A DNA stretch of 64,000 nt from Mucilaginibacter sp. L3T2-6 (GTDB lineage: Bacteria; Bacteroidota; Bacteroidia; Sphingobacteriales; Sphingobacteriaceae), in NCBI RefSeq assembly GCF_030519355.1, contig NZ_JAUMKC010000011.1:62001-126000 (forward strand). The letters are read 5' to 3'. Shown piece after piece: positions 35,221 to 44,024 of the stretch. The notes below the pieces were generated by a model. The model had not been told where the DNA came from. It did no database searches and saw only the letters and a program-made list of their open reading frames with translations. Numbering within the stretch: the first letter of the stretch is position 1; each line of letters opens with the position of its first letter. The position numbers were made by a program, and so were the translations under genes.

Positions 35221-36522
35221 TTATAATTTGACAATTTTCATCCGCGGAGCAAGTAAATGCATTATTAACCAGGCAAATAGATAGGCACAGGCGCATGCTG
35301 TAAAAATGATGTTATAACCCGCTGTAATATTACCTGCCTGCTTATATGTGGCCAATATCCAGCCGATGAATGAGGGAAAGATAATACCTCCGACAGAGCC
35401 CGCCATCCCCCCGATGCCAACAACCGAGCTTACTGCAATTTTGGGGAACATGTCAGATGTGGTCGTAAAAATGTTGGCGCTCCAGGCCTGGTGTGCAGCG
35501 GCTGCTAAGCTTATTAACGCGACAGCCTCCCATATATTAGTGGCGTAGCGGGCGGCAAATATCGGAACAACACATAACGCACAGATCAGCATGGTCATTT
35601 TCCGGGCGCGAAATACAGGCATACCTTTTCTTATCAGCCATGAAGACAGTTGCCCGCCGCCAATGCTGCCGATGGTAGTAGCGGTATACACCAATGCGAG
35701 CGGTAAGCTTGGTTTTGAAAGATCAAGGTGAAATGTGCTCGAAAAATAGGAGGGCAGCCAAAACAGGAAGAAATACCATATTGGATCGGTAAAGAACTTG
35801 CCGACTACAAATACCCAGGTTTGCCTGATGCTGAAAAGTCTTGCCCATTTTACTTTTTGCTGAGTTTCGTTCTCAACCTCCGCCTCGCCAATATCGCTGT
35901 GTATGTGTTTGTATTCAGCTTCATTTATTTTTTTATGACGACCCGGTACTTCATAAAAAATCCACCAAAATACCAGCCACACAAAGCCCAAAGCGCCCGT
36001 AATTATAAAGGCCATTTGCCAACCGTAAACGCCTAATATCCATGGTACCATTATCGGGGCCGCAACGGCGCCAATATTCGCGCCACAATTAAACAAACCG
36101 GTGGCTAACGCCCGTTCCTTTTTCGGAAACCACTCTGCCACCACTTTAATGGCAGCCGGAAAATTCCCTGATTCGCCAAGACCTAAAGCTGCCCTTACCA
36201 ATCCAAATCCAAACGTGGATTTGACGATAGCATGCAGCATAGCTGCCAGGCTCCAAACTACTAAAGACAGGGTATATCCTATGCGTGTACCCAGCTTATC
36301 AATAAATCCCCCAAACGCCAGTAAACCAATAGCATAAGCCGCCTGGAATGCCATAACGATATAGCCGTAATCCTCCTCGGTCCAGGCAAACTGCTTTTCC
36401 AGCGTGGGTTTTAAAAGACCGATAACCTGGCGGTCGAGATAATTAATAGTAGTAGCAAAAAACAGCAGGGTAACCACCACCCACCGGTAGTTGGTTTTAT
36501 TGGTTTTGTTAGCTGGGTTCAT
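35221..36522 (-). CDS. exuT: MFS hexuronate transporter (ExuT-like)
   Basis: The 433-aa protein has twelve hydrophobic helices and the anion:cation symporter pattern NYRWVVVTLLFFATTINYLD near the start (about 9-28). GGFIDKLGTRIGYTLSLVVW (about 77-96) is the loop-2/3 MFS motif and LGLGESGNFPAAIKVVAEWF (about 114-133) is the ExuT/GudP signature. It should import glucuronate, galacturonate or unsaturated uronate from the periplasm by proton symport. It lies 27 bases after the reductase gene and 82 bases before lacI, in a uronate-catabolic operon. Confidence 0.88.
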   Translation of the reverse strand: MNPANKTNKTNYRWVVVTLLFFATTINYLDRQVIGLLKPTLEKQFAWTEEDYGYIVMAFQAAYAIGLLAFGGFIDKLGTRIGYTLSLVVWSLAAMLHAIVKSTFGFGLVRAALGLGESGNFPAAIKVVAEWFPKKERALATGLFNCGANIGAVAAPIMVPWILGVYGWQMAFIITGALGFVWLVFWWIFYEVPGRHKKINEAEYKHIHSDIGEAEVENETQQKVKWARLFSIRQTWVFVVGKFFTDPIWYFFLFWLPSYFSSTFHLDLSKPSLPLALVYTATTIGSIGGGQLSSWLIRKGMPVFRARKMTMLICALCVVPIFAARYATNIWEAVALISLAAAAHQAWSANIFTTTSDMFPKIAVSSVVGIGGMAGSVGGIIFPSFIGWILATYKQAGNITAGYNIIFTACACAYLFAWLIMHLLAPRMKIVKL

Positions 36523-36549
36523 TTTTTAATAGATTCGTATAAACTCACA

Positions 36550-37365
36550 TCAGACCCCCCCGAATATGGAAAAGCCGCCATCGACGCAAATCATCGATCC
36601 GGTAACGAAAGCAGAGGCATCGCTCAATAGCCATACGATTGCGCCGATCAATTCATCCGGGTGCCCGAAGCGCTTAAATGGTGTATTGCGGATCACCTTA
36701 CCGCCGCGGTCGGTATAACCGCCATCAGGAGTGGTTAACAGGTTGCGGTTCTGTTCGGTCAGGAAGAAACCCGGGGCAAGGGCGTTCATACGGATCGCAT
36801 CACCATAGCGATTAGCCAGCTCTACGGCGAACCATTGGTTATAGCAATCTACAGCAGCTTTACCCATGTTGTAGCCCAGTACTTTAGTTATTGCCCGCTT
36901 GGAGTTCATGGATGATATATTAACGATGCTTCCCCTGCCGGTTTTTGCGATCGCCTCCCCGAAAACCTGTGTAGGATATAGCGTACCCCAAAGGTTAAGA
37001 TCCATCACCTCTTTCATTCCCTGCAAATTCATACTGAAGATATCGTCTTCCGGCTGCAAAACACCCTGCGGCATATTACCTCCCGCGCCATTTACCAGCC
37101 CGTCAATCCTGCCAAATGCATCCAGTATTTTGTTTTTGGCGGCAACCAATTCATCAACGTTCATTACATCGGCAACCAGGGCAATGGCTTTGCCTCGATT
37201 CGAATTAATGGCAGCTGCACGCTCTTCGGCAACAGCTTCATTGCGCCCAAGAATACCCACTGTGCCGCCGGCTTCCACAATACCGTTTACAAACGAATTG
37301 CCCAAAATGCCGGTACCACCGGTTACCACTATTACTTTTCCGCTTAAAGAGAATTTATCTGACAT
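36550..37365 (-). CDS. SDR oxidoreductase, UxuB-type fructuronate reductase or KduD-type
   Basis: The 271-aa protein has the Rossmann motif TGGTGILG (about 15-22), NGAGGNMPQG (about 92), and the catalytic NISSMNS / YNMGK (Tyr and Lys about 165-169). Length and the GGNMP segment match SDR-type D-mannonate oxidoreductases such as the B. subtilis UxuB group, and KduD proteins are shorter (about 253 aa). It would reduce fructuronate to mannonate, the substrate of the UxuA encoded at 41094. Reduction of DKII to KDG (KduD role) is the alternative, given kduI directly upstream. Both reactions yield KDG precursors. Confidence 0.8.
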   Translation of the reverse strand: MSDKFSLSGKVIVVTGGTGILGNSFVNGIVEAGGTVGILGRNEAVAEERAAAINSNRGKAIALVADVMNVDELVAAKNKILDAFGRIDGLVNGAGGNMPQGVLQPEDDIFSMNLQGMKEVMDLNLWGTLYPTQVFGEAIAKTGRGSIVNISSMNSKRAITKVLGYNMGKAAVDCYNQWFAVELANRYGDAIRMNALAPGFFLTEQNRNLLTTPDGGYTDRGGKVIRNTPFKRFGHPDELIGAIVWLLSDASAFVTGSMICVDGGFSIFGGV

Positions 37366-37428
37366 ATTTAATGAATTAGTGAACCAATTTTTCCGCAGCT
37401 TCTTCCGACTTAACTGACTTTTCAGTCT

Positions 37429-38259
37429 TCATCGTAAATCCCCGATCGAAATCATGTCCATATCCGTGTAGTCCAGGTTCTCGCCCCCCATACCCCAGAT
37501 AAAGCTGTAATTGCTGGTGCCGGCGCCGGAATGTATGCTCCATGGCGGCGATATTACCACACCATAATTGTCAACCACTATATGCCTTGATTCCGACTGT
37601 TCACCCATGAGATGAAAAACACGCTGGCCCTCCGGAATGTCAAAATAAAAATAAGCTTCCATACGCCGGTCATGCACATGCGGAGGCATAGTATTCCATA
37701 CGCTGCCCGTATGCAATATCGTTAATCCCATTACTAACTGGCAACTTTTTATTCCTTTTGTATGAATATACTTATTTATTATCCGCTTGTTTGACAATGC
37801 GGCATCACCGGCGTACACCTTCTCGGCATCGTCCATCGGCATTAAGACGGCTGGATAGGTTTTGTGAGCCGGTGCAGATAATAGGTAAAAGACCGGGGGA
37901 TTACCGGCGTCTTTCGCTTTGAAAACTATATTTTGTATGCCTTTGCCTAAGTAAAGGCAATCCAGCTTTTGCAGCGTATAGGTTTTGTCATCAGCGATAA
38001 TCTCCCCCGGGCCTGCTACATTGATGATACCTGCCTCACGTCGCTCCAAAAAGAAATCAGATTTAAGATTATCATAATTACCAAGGGTAATGCTTTCAGT
38101 AACCGGATTTGCAACGCCTGCAATCATACGGTCGTAATGAGTATATGCACAGTTGAACTGATTAATTTTTAGAAGGTCGGCAACCAAAAAACGGTCGCGA
38201 ATCTGATCCGTTTGATAATTCTTGAAATCATCAAAATGAACGCTGTGTAGTACTTTCAA
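37429..38259 (-). CDS. kduI: 5-keto-4-deoxyuronate isomerase
   Basis: From TTG 38259 the protein has 276 aa and starts MKVLHSVHFDDFKNYQ, which aligns with the E. coli KduI N-terminus. The frame stays open to TTG 38307, giving 16 more residues, but that extension has no counterpart. The zinc site is MPPHVHDRRMEAYFYF (about 193-208), with further ligands around SIHSGAGTSNYSFIWGMGGE (about 242-261). KduI interconverts DKI (5-keto-4-deoxyuronate) and DKII in unsaturated-uronate catabolism. It is the first gene of the minus-strand catabolic operon and lies next to operator site C. Confidence 0.92.
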   Translation of the reverse strand: MKVLHSVHFDDFKNYQTDQIRDRFLVADLLKINQFNCAYTHYDRMIAGVANPVTESITLGNYDNLKSDFFLERREAGIINVAGPGEIIADDKTYTLQKLDCLYLGKGIQNIVFKAKDAGNPPVFYLLSAPAHKTYPAVLMPMDDAEKVYAGDAALSNKRIINKYIHTKGIKSCQLVMGLTILHTGSVWNTMPPHVHDRRMEAYFYFDIPEGQRVFHLMGEQSESRHIVVDNYGVVISPPWSIHSGAGTSNYSFIWGMGGENLDYTDMDMISIGDLR

Positions 38260-38340
38260 AACAGAAAAATTTGGAGTTTTAGATTGTAATTGTTGGCAAG
38301 TGTACAATTATGGTACTTTAATTTAAAATAACCGGACTAA

Positions 38341-38415
38341 TATTTCTACGCAAACGTTATCGAAAACAGGACTATGATTATAACATGCATACACTATAAC
38401 GTTTGCGTAGAAATA
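38341..38415. repeat. Perfect 20-bp inverted repeat holding operator sites C and D
   Basis: TATTTCTACGCAAACGTTAT (38341-38360) recurs as an exact reverse complement at 38396-38415, with 35 bases between. Each arm contains the motif seen at sites A and B (TTTCTACG then AACGTT). Arm C faces kduI and arm D faces yhcH, so each divergent unit has its own copy in the same relative orientation. The centres are 55 bp apart, close to five helical turns, which could allow repressor dimers to interact. LacI binding is inference. Confidence 0.7.
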
Positions 38416-38458
38416 GTGCCCTGATTGCTCAGGAAATAAACATTTACCTCGTAATATT

Positions 38459-38479
38459 GGCTTGTAATAATCACAAGCC
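38459..38479 (+). other. Leader hairpin before yhcH
   Basis: GGCTTGT (38459-38465) and ACAAGCC (38473-38479) are perfect complements with a 7-base loop, 38 bases before the yhcH start. No T-run follows, so it is more likely an mRNA-stability or translation-control structure than a terminator. Confidence 0.4.
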
Positions 38480-38517
38480 GTCCTGTCCGGAGTGTTACCT
38501 ATTTTAAACCAGTTATA

Positions 38518-39147
38518 ATGAAAACAAAAAACAAGCTTATTTACCGGTTCGCCATCTCCGCTTTTAGTTTTATTACGATGGGGAACATGGCAATCGCCCA
38601 GCAGCGGGCAACAGAAAATGGCAACCATGCCGCCGCAATAAAATGGGTTGAAAGCGGGAACTGGAGAAATTGGCTGAAGCTACATCCGCATGTTTCTATT
38701 AACCCTGATGAATTTTACAGGCAATACCATAGCAATAAGAAAATCTGGGATAAGGTGTTCTTGTTCCTAAAAACAACAAACCTGGATACCCTGCGTGCGG
38801 GTAAACACCCTGTGGATGGCGATAATGCCTATGCCAGCGTTACTGAAGCTCCTTCAAAAGGACTTGATAAAGCAAGCTGGGAATCGCATAAGAAATATAT
38901 TGATCTGCAATACGTGATTAAGGGTAAGGAACGTATAGATGTTGCTAATGCCGGTACGGCGACGGTAATAAAACCCTATGACGCTGCGAAGGATGTTGCG
39001 AACTATACGTCAACAGGAACTTCATATACCGCGGAACCGGGTGTATTCTTTTTGTTTTTCCCACAAGACGCACACCGCCCTAACATTAAAGTGCCTGGTT
39101 ACGATACCGTTAAAAAATTAGTGATAAAAATAAGATTCGCCGAATAA
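38518..39147 (+). CDS. YhcH/YjgK/YiaL (DUF386) family protein with signal peptide
   Basis: The 209-aa protein has an N-terminal signal peptide (ends near MAIAQQ, about 28), unusual for the mostly cytoplasmic YhcH family. The core shows KKYIDLQYVIKGKERIDVA (about 124-142) and FFLFFPQDAHRPNIKV (about 177-192), with His and Asp residues of the cupin-like metal site. The family occurs with sialic acid or uronate catabolism and may act as a sugar anomerase or isomerase. Here it heads the plus-strand operon with GH88 and KdgF, so action on a freed unsaturated uronate in the periplasm is plausible. Confidence 0.8.
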   Translation: MKTKNKLIYRFAISAFSFITMGNMAIAQQRATENGNHAAAIKWVESGNWRNWLKLHPHVSINPDEFYRQYHSNKKIWDKVFLFLKTTNLDTLRAGKHPVDGDNAYASVTEAPSKGLDKASWESHKKYIDLQYVIKGKERIDVANAGTATVIKPYDAAKDVANYTSTGTSYTAEPGVFFLFFPQDAHRPNIKVPGYDTVKKLVIKIRFAE

Positions 39148-39153
39148 TAAACC

Positions 39154-40383
39154 ATGCGTATTAAACAACAACTATTACCGTTTCTGCTTGCCGGCTGCCT
39201 TACCACAAGTGTTCAGTCCCAGGATATAAATTCCAGGGCATTTCAGTTTGCAGAACATCAAACCAAGCTATTGCTGACCGAAACTGCAGCTGCAAAAAAG
39301 GAATTAAACAAACCAAAGTTGCTATCGCCACGCACACTGGACAAAAACGGTAAGCTGGTGCTGGTGTCGTCAAAAGATTGGTGCAGCGGCTTTTTTGCAG
39401 GAAACCTATTGTTTTTATACGAATACACCGGCGATAAATTCTGGCTGGAGCAATCGGAGCCCTTTGTTGCCGGTATGGAAGGCGAGAAAACCGATGGCGG
39501 CACCCACGATATGGGGTTTAAGTTATACAACAGCGTGGGTAATGCTTATCGCCTTACACATCAGCTAAAATATAAGGATGACATTGTCCAGGCCGCTAAA
39601 ACGCTGATAACCCGCTTTAACCCGGTGGTAGGTTGCATTAAATCATGGGATAGCCGAAAAGAATGGAAGTTCCCGGTTATTATCGATAATATGATGAACC
39701 TGGAACTGCTTTTTGAAGCTACCCGCCTAAGCGGAGATTCAAGTTTTTACAAAGTAGCAGTTACCCACGCTAACACCACCCTGAAAAATCATTTTCGCCC
39801 CGACAATAGTTCTTATCATGTGATTGATTATGATCCGGAAACGGGAAAGGTGCTGCACAAACAAACCCACCAGGGCTTTGCCGACAGTTCGGCATGGGCA
39901 CGGGGGCAGGCATGGGGGTTATATGGCTATACCATGTGCTACCGCGAAACACATAATAAGATTTACCTTCAGCAAGCAGAAAAGATAGCGAAATATATTT
40001 TCAGTAATCCACAAATGCCTGCGGATCTAGTGCCGTACTGGGATTATGATGCTGCTAAGTTGTCGGGTCAGCCGCGTGATGCTTCAGCGGCAGCAATTGC
40101 AGCTTCGGCGCTTTACGAGCTTAGTACCTATAGCAAGAATGCCAAAAGCTACAGGAAGGAAGCTGATAAAATTCTGACAAGTCTCTATAATAATTACCAG
40201 GCTCAGGCCGACAGTGCACGCGGGTTTTTGTTGCTGCACAGCACCGGCCATAAGCCTGCTCATAGCGAGATTGATGTGCCTATAATTTATGCCGATTATT
40301 ACTACCTGGAAGCATTGCTCCGGCAAAGACGCATTGCCAACAGAGAACCTGTGATTAATACCGGAGGGCTGTTAAAAAACTAG
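39154..40383 (+). CDS. Glycoside hydrolase family 88, unsaturated glucuronyl hydrolase
   Basis: The 409-aa protein has a signal peptide (about 1-22, ending VQSQ) and an (alpha/alpha)6 barrel. THDMGFKLY (about 118-126) and IIDNMMNLELLF (about 176-187) contain the two catalytic Asp residues of GH88, and SSAWARGQAWGLYGYTMCYR (about 248-267) is highly characteristic. It hydrates the C4-C5 double bond of a terminal unsaturated glucuronate and releases it from lyase-generated oligosaccharides in the periplasm. The gene lies 6 bases after yhcH and 6 bases before kdgF. Confidence 0.92.
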   Translation: MRIKQQLLPFLLAGCLTTSVQSQDINSRAFQFAEHQTKLLLTETAAAKKELNKPKLLSPRTLDKNGKLVLVSSKDWCSGFFAGNLLFLYEYTGDKFWLEQSEPFVAGMEGEKTDGGTHDMGFKLYNSVGNAYRLTHQLKYKDDIVQAAKTLITRFNPVVGCIKSWDSRKEWKFPVIIDNMMNLELLFEATRLSGDSSFYKVAVTHANTTLKNHFRPDNSSYHVIDYDPETGKVLHKQTHQGFADSSAWARGQAWGLYGYTMCYRETHNKIYLQQAEKIAKYIFSNPQMPADLVPYWDYDAAKLSGQPRDASAAAIAASALYELSTYSKNAKSYRKEADKILTSLYNNYQAQADSARGFLLLHSTGHKPAHSEIDVPIIYADYYYLEALLRQRRIANREPVINTGGLLKN

Positions 40384-40389
40384 AGCGCT

Positions 40390-40743
40390 ATGTCACAAAG
40401 TAGTTTATTTCAATCCGGAGATGAAAACATGTGGGAACCGGCAGGCGAGGGGATGAGCAGGCAGGTATTGGGTTTTGGCGATAATTTGATGCTGGTAAAG
40501 GTGAAGTTTGCAAAGGGCGCCAGGGGCGTGCTGCATAGTCACCGGCACGTGCAGGCAAGCTTCGTAGAAAGCGGTATATTTGAAATGACGATTGGCATTG
40601 ATGTAAAGATACTCCGTAAAGGCGACGGTTATTATATACCGCCGTATGCGGTGCATGGCTGTGTTTGCCTGGAAGATGGTATGTTAGTGGACGCGTTTAG
40701 CCCTGCAAGGACAGAATTCTTAAAAGATAATGATAACGGATGA
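40390..40743 (+). CDS. kdgF: KdgF-like cupin, unsaturated uronate linearisation
   Basis: The 117-aa single-domain cupin has the metal-binding motif HSHRHVQASFVESGIFEMTI (His about 50, 52, 54) and DGYYIPPYAVHGCV (His about 88). It ends with VDAFSPARTEFL, which matches the D-x-F-[ST]-P-x-R end of KdgF proteins. KdgF converts unsaturated uronate monomers to the linear ketouronate (DKI in pectin-type pathways). It is last of three tightly packed genes with yhcH and GH88, and supplies substrate for KduI encoded divergently. Confidence 0.82.
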   Translation: MSQSSLFQSGDENMWEPAGEGMSRQVLGFGDNLMLVKVKFAKGARGVLHSHRHVQASFVESGIFEMTIGIDVKILRKGDGYYIPPYAVHGCVCLEDGMLVDAFSPARTEFLKDNDNG

Positions 40744-41093
40744 TGCTTATGAAGCCATAGTAAAGTTTACTAAACGCTGCTGATTAATGTCTCTTAAGCG
40801 ATGAGCCGGTTTGACTTATCAGACTTTTGATTGTAACTCTTTAGTGAATTTGGTTATTTTGAATCTATGTGGGCGGGCTGCTGATAGAACGTTTCGCCGG
40901 GGGTAACAGGTGTAAACCCCTCATTAAGTATCTGATTATCAGTGTTTAGAAATTAGTATGAAATGTAAGTAACTGAATATTAGAATGTTTCATGGTTTCT
41001 CAAGGTGTTCCGCAAAAAAAAACGGAACACTCAAATGAATTGTTGCGTGATTAGTTAAATATAGAAAATCAAAATTTATATTCTTTATTTTAA
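40744..41093. other. Intergenic region between kdgF and uxuA
   Basis: No convincing gene is seen in these 350 bases. The region contains one strong hairpin: GTGTTCCG (41005-41012) pairs perfectly with CGGAACAC (41023-41030) around a loop of C and nine As. No T-run follows on either strand. A weak operator-like element (GAACGTTTCGCC near 40888) is noted but not supported. The next gene may therefore have its own promoter here. Confidence 0.5.
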
Positions 41094-42281
41094 ATGGGTT
41101 TAGAACAAACATGGCGATGGTTTGGGCCGGGTGATCCGGTTAGCCTGTCTGACGTAAAGCAGGCGGGAGCTACAGGAATTGTAACCGCTCTTCATCATAT
41201 TGCTAATGGTGAAGTGTGGCCGGTTAACGAAATAATGCAAAGAAAGCAGATGATTGAAAATGCCGGGCTAAAATGGTCGGTAATTGAAAGCATACCTGTA
41301 CATGAGGACATAAAAAAGCGAACTGGCGATTATGAGAGATATATCGCTAACTATCGTGAGAGCCTCTTAAATGCCGGCAAGTGTGGTATCAATATCGTCT
41401 GCTACAACTTTATGCCGGTGCTTGACTGGACGCGTACCGATCTGGATTATCCGCTACCCGATGGTTCTACAGCCTTAAGATTTGACGTGGCTGCCTTTGC
41501 CGCATTCGAGGTCTTTATTTTAAAAAGACCGGGTGCAGCAGATAGCTATCCGCCGAATATATTGTCAAAAGCAAAAGCTTATTTTGAGGGAATTAGCGCC
41601 GACGAACGTCAACAGCTTACACAAAAAATTATTGCCGGCTTGCCTGGTGCTGAAGAAGGTTATACTACCGATGAGTTTTTAAAGGTGCTGGCGTCATACA
41701 ACCATATCGACGCTGCAACACTTAAATCGAATCTTTTTTATTTTCTCAAACAGATCACCGGTGCGGCCGAGCAGGCCGGAGTGCTGCTTTGCATCCACCC
41801 AGATGACCCGCCATTCCCTATTCTTGGCTTGCCGAGGGTAGTAAGTACGGAGCAGGATATAGCAGACATCTATAACTCGGTTAATAGCCCGAACAACGGG
41901 TTGACGTTTTGCACAGGTTCCTTAGGTGTAAGGGCAGATAATGACTTGACCGGTATCATAAAACGGTTAGGCGATCGCATTCATTTTATACATTTACGAA
42001 GCACCAAACGCGATGACGAGGGCAATTTTCACGAAGCGGACCACCTTGCCGGCGATGTGGATATGTATGCCGTAATGAAAGTTTTACTCGAAGAGCAGCA
42101 AAAACGTATCGCCGCCGGCCGTCAAGATATAAACATGCCCTTCCGGCCTGATCATGGGCATAAGATGCTGGATGATCTCCATAAAAAAACTAACCCGGGC
42201 TACTCAGCTATCGGACGCTTAAGGGGCCTGGCCGAGTTGCGGGGGCTGCAGTTGGGTATTGAAAGATCTCTTGACAAATGA
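41094..42281 (+). CDS. uxuA: Mannonate dehydratase
   Basis: The 395-aa protein matches the length of E. coli UxuA. It begins [20 protein letters not shown] (about 3-22), the family's characteristic start. [20 protein letters not shown] (about 99-118), CIHPDDPP (about 236) and [11 protein letters not shown] (about 299) form the metal and substrate site. It dehydrates D-mannonate to KDG using Mn/Fe. Together with the SDR reductase at 36550 it completes the saturated glucuronate branch. UxaC (glucuronate isomerase), KDG kinase and aldolase are not in the window. It overlaps the lyase gene by 4 bases (ATGA). Confidence 0.95.
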   Translation: MGLEQTWRWFGPGDPVSLSDVKQAGATGIVTALHHIANGEVWPVNEIMQRKQMIENAGLKWSVIESIPVHEDIKKRTGDYERYIANYRESLLNAGKCGINIVCYNFMPVLDWTRTDLDYPLPDGSTALRFDVAAFAAFEVFILKRPGAADSYPPNILSKAKAYFEGISADERQQLTQKIIAGLPGAEEGYTTDEFLKVLASYNHIDAATLKSNLFYFLKQITGAAEQAGVLLCIHPDDPPFPILGLPRVVSTEQDIADIYNSVNSPNNGLTFCTGSLGVRADNDLTGIIKRLGDRIHFIHLRSTKRDDEGNFHEADHLAGDVDMYAVMKVLLEEQQKRIAAGRQDINMPFRPDHGHKMLDDLHKKTNPGYSAIGRLRGLAELRGLQLGIERSLDK

Positions 42282-43369
42282 AAAAACTTATTTGCTGTCT
42301 GCTTTTAGTTGCCTTTGCAGTTACTGCCAGTGCGCAGATTGCCAGCCTTAATTCGAAAGAGATCGCCACAATGCGTAAGGCGATCAAAAGTGAAAAACGT
42401 TATCAGAAGGCCTTCGAGACCTATAAAAAATTAGCATACGAGGCGCTTGACGAAACACCAAAACCCATAACTGAAATACTTTCGCAGGGCCTGCTGGCCG
42501 GGGATCCGAGGAAAACTGCCAGTTTAAAAGCCGTTGAAGATGCGGATAAAACATATGCGCTAGCCTTAACTTACAAAGTTTTGGATGATCGCAAATTCCT
42601 GGACAAAGCAACTGAATTTCTTTTGGCATGGGCTAAAGTCAATAGGGCTACCGACGATCCCATCAATGAAACCAAAATTGAAGATATGGTTACTGCTTAT
42701 GACCTGATAAGGAACAACATCAGATCAGCAGACAGGGTAGTTATCGATACCTGGATGCACGGTAAAGCCGATGCGCAACTTGAAAGCAAATATGCAAAGG
42801 GCAGCAAAGGCACTGCCATCAATAACTGGAACTCACACCGCATTAAAATGGTAACCCTGATAGCTTACACGCTGCATGATACCAGCTATAATAACGCTAT
42901 CTTCCGTGAGCTTGAAAAACAACTCAACATTAACCTGAACCCCGATGGTACTACACATGATTTTATAGAGCGCGATGCTTTTCATTACCAAACCTACGAT
43001 CTTGAACCTTTAATATCAGCATGCATAGCTATTTATCGCGCTGCGGGAAAGAACTATTTTACCTGGAAAACCGCCAACGGTTCATCCATTAAAAACTGCG
43101 TGGATTATATGGTGCCGTTCATGACAGGCGAGAAAACACATGCCGAATTTGTGAAAAGTACGGTACCATTCGATCTGAAACGTGCTCAAAATAATGAAAA
43201 GGGATATGCCGCTGGAACATTATTCGAGCCTAAAAATGGGATAAATACGCTGGCGCTTGCCGCTTACTTTGATAGTGGGTATAATAAGATAATCAAACAA
43301 GCGATGCTAAATGCAGATTATTTTAACTGGCGCATGGCGCTTAATGATTTTACGCGAAGCGCACAATAA
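42278..43369 (+). CDS. Alginate-lyase-superfamily protein, secreted
   Basis: The 363-aa protein has a signal peptide (about 1-19, ending TASAQ) and an alpha-barrel lyase domain of the PF05426 type. [11 protein letters not shown] (about 181) and [17 protein letters not shown] (about 228-244) carry conserved Asn, His and Tyr residues in the positions expected for the active site. It has NNWN where the lyase at 26478-27653 has NNH, so it belongs with the frameshifted lyase rather than with PL5-like enzymes. It overlaps uxuA by 4 bases. Substrate inferred from context as a uronate polymer or oligosaccharide. Confidence 0.8.
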   Translation: MKKLICCLLLVAFAVTASAQIASLNSKEIATMRKAIKSEKRYQKAFETYKKLAYEALDETPKPITEILSQGLLAGDPRKTASLKAVEDADKTYALALTYKVLDDRKFLDKATEFLLAWAKVNRATDDPINETKIEDMVTAYDLIRNNIRSADRVVIDTWMHGKADAQLESKYAKGSKGTAINNWNSHRIKMVTLIAYTLHDTSYNNAIFRELEKQLNINLNPDGTTHDFIERDAFHYQTYDLEPLISACIAIYRAAGKNYFTWKTANGSSIKNCVDYMVPFMTGEKTHAEFVKSTVPFDLKRAQNNEKGYAAGTLFEPKNGINTLALAAYFDSGYNKIIKQAMLNADYFNWRMALNDFTRSAQ

Positions 43370-43569
43370 AAAGCCGATACTTATCAAGCTATGATCCTTT
43401 GCCGCCGCAGCTCCATATCTGCCCAGCGACAATTGAAGCCTGCGGAGTTTATAGGCTTACCGGCACGTAATCTTGATCCTAATCAATAAAATACATTTAA
43501 TCGCTGCAATCTGAGCGGGTAAAATGTTTTTTACTGATATTTACTGCCACTCATTATATTCAAACACTT

Positions 43570-43935
43570 ATGGAACACAAGGGCATATCGTTAAGGCCAT
43601 TTATCGGGTCAAAAGACTTTGATATTTCGCGGCAATTTTATCGTGACCTCGGCTTTGAAGAAACTGAACTGGGTCCGCAAATGTCTGTATTTAAAACAGG
43701 GAATCTTGCTTTTTATCTTCAAAATGGTTATGTGAAAGACTGGATAGACAATACCATGGTGTTTATGGAGGTGGACGATGTGGAGCGTTATTGGAAAGAG
43801 CTATCCGCATTGAACCTTCAGACCAAATACGAAGGTGTCAGGCTAACCGGGATTCGTGTTTATGATTGGGGCCGGGAGTGTTTTTTGCACGACCCATCCG
43901 GCATATTGTGGCATTTTGGGCAGTTCAATAAATAA
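43570..43935 (+). CDS. VOC-superfamily (glyoxalase/bleomycin-resistance-like) protein
   Basis: The 121-aa protein has one beta-alpha-beta-beta-beta repeat pair typical of VOC domains: LRPFIGSKDFDISRQFYRDL (about 7-26) at the start and RECFLHDPSGILWHFGQF (about 102-119) at the end, with the E/H metal-ligand pattern partly kept. Relatives include glyoxalases, dioxygenases and antibiotic-binding proteins, so the function cannot be fixed. It stands alone, 200 bases after the lyase gene, with no operon partner. Confidence 0.8.
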   Translation: MEHKGISLRPFIGSKDFDISRQFYRDLGFEETELGPQMSVFKTGNLAFYLQNGYVKDWIDNTMVFMEVDDVERYWKELSALNLQTKYEGVRLTGIRVYDWGRECFLHDPSGILWHFGQFNK

Positions 43936-44024
43936 GAGTACCTGTTAAATAACTTTAACTAAATTTATTAGCATTTTGCCTAAATAATCGTCATATTTGT
44001 TTCGTATTCAACACGACTTAATAG

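Noticed and set aside
38260..38307. 16-codon N-terminal extension of kduI from TTG 38307
   Set aside because: The family start aligns with TTG 38259 and the extension has no counterpart in KduI.
40885..40900. GATAGAACGTTTCGCC as a fifth LacI operator before uxuA
   Set aside because: It lacks one base in the centre relative to the motif and lacks the TTTCTACG flank.
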